Below, piece by piece: positions 28,031 to 33,603 of a DNA stretch of 33,603 nt. Below the pieces are notes generated by a model. That model was not told the DNA's origin and made no database searches. It saw only the letters and a program-made list of their open reading frames with translations. The position numbers and the translations under genes were made by a program. Where the stretch lies: positions 1-33,603 of the forward strand of contig NZ_SKOG01000247.1 of NCBI RefSeq assembly GCF_007120195.1. The letters run 5' to 3'. The DNA is from Aquisalimonas sp. (lineage in GTDB: Bacteria; Pseudomonadota; Gammaproteobacteria; Nitrococcales; Aquisalimonadaceae). The stretch's first letter is position 1, and each line of letters begins with the position of its first letter.

Positions 28031-28130
28031 GAACATAGTGAACATTAATTTTTCATTTATGTTGTATTTCAAATCCACTTGCCGTAGCATTCTACTCATG
28101 TTGTTCGGTTGTGATCGGTTTTGATCGTTT
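28031..28130 (+). promoter_or_regulatory. AT-rich repeat region, candidate GlpR/DeoR operator
   Basis: Within an AT-rich island in otherwise GC-rich DNA, three units repeat with a 10-bp period at 28101-28130: TTGTTCGGTT, GTGATCGGTT and TTGATCGTTT. Upstream, GAACAT occurs twice nine bases apart (28031-28036 and 28040-28045), and CGAACATA is the complement of TATGTTCG, like a half-site of the E. coli GlpR operator. DeoR-family proteins commonly bind such short repeats. The region lies between glpR and the gene at 28251 and probably includes that gene's promoter. The rest of 27811-28250 holds no gene, only a 16-bp palindrome (ACCGCAGC with GCTGCGGT) at 27916-27931. Confidence 0.5.
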
Positions 28131-28250
28131 TATGACATGGATTCAGTGCACTCCCGGCGCAACGTTCAGGTGCTGCACCCACAGCGCAGCGCCCCACCGA
28201 GACCTGAGGCGGACTGAGAGCCGCGGGTTAAAGCGAGGAGGAGACAATTC

Positions 28251-28568
28251 ATGCCGGCGGGTTATGCCATCGCCGTAACGCCACGCGGCGTCACCGTCAG
28301 CGCGTGCAGCCGACGGGACGGCATCGCCCGGAACGTCACACCGCGGGAACTCGATGAGCTTGTGGAGGAGATGGCCCAGGCCCTGACCGACGCCCTGACC
28401 CGGCCGACTTTGGTGGGCACCGTCGAGGCCGCCGCCGCAGTGGGACAGCACCACCCGGACTGCGCGCCTGAATACGCGCAGAAGAATCGCAACCTTTCGG
28501 GACAAGATCACCCGCGCCGCCACCGCCAGGGTGCCAAGGCCCGACAGACCCGCGAGGCGGCCGGCTAA
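28251..28568 (+). CDS. Unknown small protein
   Basis: The protein has 105 residues and I do not recognise it. The first 65 residues look like a folded domain, with a strand-rich start (GYAIAVTPRGVTVSAC) and an amphipathic helix (PRELDELVEEMAQALTDALT). After a short HH-containing stretch the tail becomes rich in Arg, Gln and His, which may be a genuine basic tail or the result of a frameshift. GAGGAGGAGA lies seven bases before the ATG, a strong ribosome site that supports translation. It precedes the DJ-1/PfpI gene by 69 bp and lies downstream of the candidate GlpR operator, so the two may be one unit. Confidence 0.6.
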   Translation: MPAGYAIAVTPRGVTVSACSRRDGIARNVTPRELDELVEEMAQALTDALTRPTLVGTVEAAAAVGQHHPDCAPEYAQKNRNLSGQDHPRRHRQGAKARQTREAAG

Positions 28569-28637
28569 CCCCCGGCCGGAACCAAAGCGAAACGGGGTGT
28601 CACGCCCTGACATACTGATACAACAGGAGTAATTCCC

Positions 28638-29219
28638 ATGGCTGCAAAACGCATCCTGATGCTGGTCGGCGACTTTGTTGAGGACTACGAAGTAATGGTC
28701 CCGTTCCAGGCCCTGATGATGGTGGGCCACCAAGTCGACGCTGTCTCCCCAGGGAAATCGGCAGGTCAGTCGATCAAGACCGCCATACACGACTTCGAGG
28801 GCGACCAGACCTACACCGAGAAACGAGGCCACAACTTCACCCTCAACGCGACCTTCAGCGACGTCAACGCCGCCGATTACGACGCCTTGCTGGTCCCCGG
28901 CGGACGCGCGCCCGAGTACCTGCGCCTGGACCCGCAGGTGGTCGACATCGTGCGCCACTTCGCCGCCATGGAGAAGCCGATCGCCGCGGTCTGCCACGGC
29001 GTCCAGATCCTGGCCGGCGCGGGCGTCATGAAGGGGCGGCGCGTTGCTGCCTACCCGGCCTGTGCCGCCGAGGTGCGCCTCGCATGCGGAAGGTATGCCG
29101 ATATCGCCGTCGATGCGGTTGAGACCGACGGCAATCTGGTGACCAGCCCGGCCTGGCCCGGGCATCCGGCCTGGCTGGCGGCATTTCTGCTGGCGCTGGG
29201 CACGCGCATTGCCTTGTAG
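28638..29219 (+). CDS. DJ-1/PfpI-family protein
   Basis: The protein has 193 residues. The fold's nucleophile elbow is [10 protein letters not shown] (Cys119, His120), with the supporting acid in DFVEDYE (Glu18) and [16 protein letters not shown] before it. Members act as glyoxalase III or deglycase-like enzymes, proteases or chaperones; the VCHGVQIL and AYPACAAEV segments recall the DJ-1D glyoxalase-like branch. A role against methylglyoxal would fit control by GlpR, since glycerol use raises triose phosphates, but that link is inference. CAGGAG precedes the ATG at 28638. Confidence 0.9.
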   Translation: MAAKRILMLVGDFVEDYEVMVPFQALMMVGHQVDAVSPGKSAGQSIKTAIHDFEGDQTYTEKRGHNFTLNATFSDVNAADYDALLVPGGRAPEYLRLDPQVVDIVRHFAAMEKPIAAVCHGVQILAGAGVMKGRRVAAYPACAAEVRLACGRYADIAVDAVETDGNLVTSPAWPGHPAWLAAFLLALGTRIAL

Positions 29220-29259
29220 CGATCAACCAGCGGATGCCTGCGGCCATTCCCGTCCAACC

Positions 29260-29286
29260 CCCGCGCCAGCCCCAGGCTGGCGCGGG
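29260..29286. terminator. Strong hairpin between convergent DJ-1 and uspA genes
   Basis: A 12-bp perfect stem (CCCGCGCCAGCC with GGCTGGCGCGGG) closes a 3-nt loop, 40 bp after the DJ-1 gene and about 115 bp beyond the opposing uspA stop. Neither side has a long T run, but position and stability suggest a shared terminator. Confidence 0.6.
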
Positions 29287-29402
29287 ATCCCTTGCGCATC
29301 CGAGCGCTTGCCACCGTGGTGGCCTGCTACCGCGGGGACCGCACCTGCGGGACGAGCCGGCACATGCCCCGTGTTGCCGGTACCCGAGCGGGCGCAGCCG
29401 CC

Positions 29403-29852
29403 TCAATTCACCACAAGCACCGGACAATCCGCTGTGTGCGTGACTTTGTGGCTGACGCTGCCCATGAGCAGCTCGCGAAAACCGGTGTGACCGTGCCGAC
29501 CAATGACCACCATCGGTGCCGGGTAGTCGTGCGCGACGCGCATGATGGTCTGGGCCGGATCGCCCTCGGTGACGATCTCTTCCACCGTGACCTGCTGTTC
29601 CTCGAGTTTTTTCCTGGCATTCGCGGCGATCTCGGCGAAGTGTTCCTTGCGACCCGCCTTGATGTCCTTCCGGGAGGTCCTCATGGCCGCCAGCTCGGCG
29701 GGCATCTCTTCGTCCTTGTCGTCCACTGTCAGGACGATGACTGGCAAACCCAGTCCCGACGCGACGCTGCCGGCGACCCGGGCTGCCCGCTGACTCTGCT
29801 CGGAGCCGTCGGTCGCCAGCACGATGTGTGAAAAGCGGTCTTCTATTGCCAT
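29403..29852 (-). CDS. Universal stress protein (UspA family), second copy
   Basis: The protein has 149 residues and one Usp domain. It begins IVLATDGSEQSQRAARV and carries the ATP-binding loop IGRHGHTGFRELLMGSVSHK, then CPVLVVN. It is a paralogue of the protein at 21487-21939, sharing the TGFREL-MGSVS-KV-H core and the same length. The ATG at 29852 has GAGAGG upstream; the extension to 29897 is not conserved. It lies 63 bp downstream of an acyl-CoA synthetase on the same strand, mirroring the arrangement at the first locus. Confidence 0.93.
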   Translation of the reverse strand: MAIEDRFSHIVLATDGSEQSQRAARVAGSVASGLGLPVIVLTVDDKDEEMPAELAAMRTSRKDIKAGRKEHFAEIAANARKKLEEQQVTVEEIVTEGDPAQTIMRVAHDYPAPMVVIGRHGHTGFRELLMGSVSHKVTHTADCPVLVVN

Positions 29853-29915
29853 ACTGCGGACCTCTCGTTTGGGGTGATGCGGTTGTTGTCGGGCCACGCT
29901 CGCGCAGCGCCACGC

Positions 29916-31610
<1,695 letters not shown>

Positions 31611-32060
31611 GAGCGTCTCCTGCTGTCAGCCTCCGTCCAGGCGATGGTCACTGCGATCATGAGCCTATCGCTCCCGCTCTCGCATTGCCGATCAGCTCTG
31701 CTGGCGAGCTGTTTGCCAGCGCCGATCTACCGTTCGCAGTGCACTGTCGGCGTAGCCGAACGGCGTAGATCCATTTTCCATGGTGACGCCCTCGGCTGCC
31801 AGTGTTGGGATACTCGCCGTGCCCCCGGCCGCCGCTACCAGGACCAGGACAGCCGGCGAAAACGCCCAGCCAGTGGCAAGAGCGGGAACATGGGCGCAAT
31901 TGGGGCATGCTGCCACGGTGCCTGCCATTGGTCTTGCGCCCGCAGCTCGCCACCGCAGCGCCACTTCCTGCGCGGCCTTACCGCAGCGCCGCAGGAAAAC
32001 GGTGGTCTCTGCGCAGGCATTGTCGACGATAATAATCTCCTGCAGAGACACCTGCCTGCG
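31611..32060. other. 450-bp gap without a supported gene
   Basis: Several overlapping frames are open on both strands but none has a good ribosome site with a recognisable product. A minus-strand GTG frame at 31692-32051 encodes a CPNC pair and a hydrophobic stretch (AFSPAVLVLVAAAGG), so a decayed gene is possible but unproven. A small hairpin, CCTGCG-CTAA-CGCAGG at 32055-32070, spans the stop codon of the neighbouring HAD gene. Confidence 0.35.
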
Positions 32061-32789
32061 CTAACGCAGGACGAACCGCTGCAATCCGGCCAGATCGTGG
32101 ATGATGCCGCTGTCGGCAGCGAGCCCAGCGTCGGCCCCGGCACGCTGCAGGTGGAGGGCATGCAGCCCCGCCGCCTGAGCCCCCTGCACGTCTTCACGGA
32201 ACGAGTCGCCCACGTGCAGCGTGGCATCCGCCACTGCGCCCAGACGCTCCAGGGCGTGTCGGAAAATGGCCGGATCCGGCTTGGCGACGCCGACCCCTGC
32301 CGAATAGACGATGGCACCCACCCGCGACTCCAGGCCGAGGCCGCGGCAGATGGGCAGCAGCCGCGCGTCGAAGTTGGAGACGATGGCGGTCGGCACCCCC
32401 GCGGTCTGCAGCCGGGTGAGCACCGCCAGCGTCTCCGGGTAGGTGCACCACAGCGCCGGGTCGGCGAAGGCGGCGTAGACGGCGTCGAAGAACGCGTCGA
32501 ACTCCAGTGGGCCAAGATCGGCCATGACCCGTCGCACGAGCTGCCCCCACCACGCCCGGTCCACCGCCGCATTGTGCGCGGGCGCGCCCGGGCGATAGGC
32601 GGGCGCGGGCATGGCCGCAAACCCCGCCCGAAAGCGGGCCTCCAGCGTGGCCGCGAGCCCCGGGAAGGCTGACAGCCCGTGGGCCACGGCGTAGCGCGCG
32701 TAGATCGCCCCCACCGCCTCGCGGGGGCGAAACAGCGTGCCCGCGGCATCCAGACAGACCGCCTCGATCGCGCCACCCGCCGCCGTCAT
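32061..32789 (-). CDS. HAD-superfamily protein, DREG-2-like, with altered motif I
   Basis: The protein has 242 residues. The HAD core is recognisable: motif I AVCLDAAGTLF (Asp14), motif II AIVSNFD, motif III lysine in VGVAKPDP and motif IV HVGDSFREDVQGAQAAG. A helical cap lies between about residues 25 and 110. In motif I the usual second aspartate (DxDGT) is Ala16, as in the REG-2-like subfamily. In classical HAD phosphatases that residue is the general acid/base, so ordinary phosphatase activity is doubtful. The ATG at 32789 is preceded by GGATGAGG; the extension to 32942 is not conserved. It diverges from the Flp pilin gene. Confidence 0.88.
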   Translation of the reverse strand: MTAAGGAIEAVCLDAAGTLFRPREAVGAIYARYAVAHGLSAFPGLAATLEARFRAGFAAMPAPAYRPGAPAHNAAVDRAWWGQLVRRVMADLGPLEFDAFFDAVYAAFADPALWCTYPETLAVLTRLQTAGVPTAIVSNFDARLLPICRGLGLESRVGAIVYSAGVGVAKPDPAIFRHALERLGAVADATLHVGDSFREDVQGAQAAGLHALHLQRAGADAGLAADSGIIHDLAGLQRFVLR

Positions 32790-33015
32790 GGCCTCATCCC
32801 GTGCTCGCTGTCCATAGCTGCAGTGTAGCGTCCCTGCCGGAGGCCTTTGCCACCGGGGCCTTACGGCCGCCGCGCAAGATAGTTCTACCGCACTGCAAGA
32901 TACTCCAAGCGCACACGACCCGGACCGGGCAGGCTGAGTCACGGGGCATTTCTCCCCGCCAGGCGGGCCGCCCGCGGCGGCCGGGGCCTGGACAACTCAC
33001 TTGGAGGTAAGACCC

Positions 33016-33210
33016 ATGAAACACAAGCTTTTGGTTGGAATGCAGCGCTTTCTGCGCGAGGAAGAAGGCACGGAGGTCGTGGAGTGGGCCCTGGTTGCGG
33101 GGCTCATCGTGGCCGTGGGTGCTGGGATCTTCTTTACGATCGGAGAGCACGTGCAGACTCATCTCGAGGCTCTGCGGGACGTCATAGATCCGACCTACGA
33201 CGGGACCTAA
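33016..33210 (+). CDS. Flp/Fap-type pilin precursor
   Basis: The protein has 64 residues. A short basic leader ends EEEG, followed by the mature start TEVVEWALVAG, which keeps the Flp feature of Glu at position +5 but has Trp at +6 where Tyr is usual. One hydrophobic helix (about residues 25-45) follows, then a polar tail. Such pilins are cut by a TadV/CpaA peptidase and assembled by the Tad machinery into adhesive Flp pili. GGAGGTAAGACCC precedes the ATG. The next gene is the expected peptidase, so this is the start of a tad locus running out of the window. Confidence 0.92.
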   Translation: MKHKLLVGMQRFLREEEGTEVVEWALVAGLIVAVGAGIFFTIGEHVQTHLEALRDVIDPTYDGT

Positions 33211-33223
33211 GTAAGCAAACGGT

Positions 33224-33264
33224 CCAGGGGAGGCGCTGGCGGGGCCTGGGCCTCCCCTGGTTTT
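33224..33264 (+). terminator. Attenuating terminator after the pilin gene
   Basis: CCAGGGGAGG (33224-33233) pairs perfectly with CCTCCCCTGG (33251-33260), a 10-bp stem with a 17-nt loop that can itself pair further, followed by TTTT. It lies 13 bp after the pilin stop and 29 bp before the next start, as expected for partial termination that gives more pilin than assembly proteins. Confidence 0.8.
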
Positions 33265-33289
33265 CCCTCAAGGGTGGGAGAGACAACCA

Positions 33290-33603
33290 ATGATGACCCG
33301 GGTCGACGCTGCCGAATCCCTGCTCCCCGTGCTGCTGCTCGGCGTGGTTTGGCTGGCGCTTGCGTTCGATGTGCGCCAACGGCGCATTCCCAACGCCCTC
33401 ACGTTCGGTGCCGCGGCGATGGGCGTAGCGGCACAGGCAATGCTGGGCGGCACCACCGGGCTGGTCACGGCAGTCACCGGCCTCGCCGTCGGCCTGGCCA
33501 TCCTGCTCCCCGGTTATCTAATGCGCACCACCGGCGCCGGCGACGTCAAGCTGATGGCGGCCGCCGGCACCTTTCTCGGGCCGTTCTGGGCGCTCGTCGC
33601 GGG
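33290..33603 (+). CDS. Prepilin peptidase TadV/CpaA, cut by the window end
   Basis: The frame is open from the ATG at 33290 to the last base, giving 104 complete codons. It is an A24-family aspartic peptidase of the inner membrane. The first catalytic Asp is in ALAFDVRQRRIPN (near residue 27) and the second in TGAGDVKLMAA (near residue 85). Hydrophobic helices lie at about 12-26, 38-55, 58-76 and 90-104. About 160 residues would be the usual full length, so roughly a third is missing. GGGAG lies ten bases upstream. It should process the pilin encoded just before it. Confidence 0.92.
   Translation, partial: MMTRVDAAESLLPVLLLGVVWLALAFDVRQRRIPNALTFGAAAMGVAAQAMLGGTTGLVTAVTGLAVGLAILLPGYLMRTTGAGDVKLMAAAGTFLGPFWALVA

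Noticed and set aside
28143-29165. 340-codon minus-strand frame opposite the small protein and DJ-1 genes
   Set aside because: It is antisense to a recognised DJ-1/PfpI gene and covers the intergenic leader; no ribosome site or motif supports it.
31692-32051. 119-codon minus-strand frame with a CPNC motif
   Set aside because: It has a GTG start without a ribosome site and no recognisable domain. The single cysteine pair is not enough for a redoxin call.

Overview
The window looks like a chromosomal segment of a GC-rich gammaproteobacterium. The gene order queA-tgt-yajC-secD-secF, tRNA-Leu(CAA), ttcA, a UvrB of 674 residues and a close GlpR relative all fit that class. The high GC, strongly acidic secreted proteins and the mix of families suggest a halophilic or Ectothiorhodospiraceae-like organism. 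That placement is inference, because no rRNA or marker-gene comparison could be run.

Layout. 1-264: non-coding DNA with a 30-bp perfect palindrome. 265-813: small outer-membrane beta-barrel protein. 832-6456 (minus): tRNA-Leu(CAA), queA, tgt, then yajC-secD-secF, i.e. queuosine synthesis followed by the Sec accessory complex. 6609-8239 (minus): an unknown one-helix membrane protein and ttcA (tRNA 2-thiocytidine). 8306-10177: an MsbA-like ABC exporter. 10491-15004 (plus): a tightly packed run of a TraF-like outer-membrane protein, an unknown membrane protein, a beta-lactamase-fold serine hydrolase and a two-domain CbiX-like protein. 15438-17491: a lipoprotein alpha/beta hydrolase facing an acidic periplasmic protein.

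17492-18261 is an apparently empty 770-bp gap. 18262-21939 (plus) holds an acyl-CoA synthetase, a multi-spanning transporter of uncertain substrate and a UspA protein. 22142-25387 (minus) holds uvrB and an HDAC/acetylpolyamine amidohydrolase-family enzyme. 25753-29219 (plus) holds an aspartate-type aminotransferase, glpR, an unknown small protein and a DJ-1/PfpI protein. 29403-31610 (minus) holds a second acyl-CoA synthetase followed by a second UspA. 32061-32789 (minus) is a HAD protein lacking the second motif-I aspartate. 33016-33603 (plus) is the start of a tad locus: Flp pilin and the prepilin peptidase TadV/CpaA, cut by the window end.

Most of the window is housekeeping. No CRISPR array, prophage, intact transposon or toxin-antitoxin pair was seen, and no wholly new system can be claimed. 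The parts most worth a second look are the periodic repeats between glpR and the DJ-1 gene, the repeated order acyl-CoA synthetase then UspA at two loci, the unassigned transporter at 20041-21423, the unknown membrane protein at 11935-12741, and the palindrome at 120-149.
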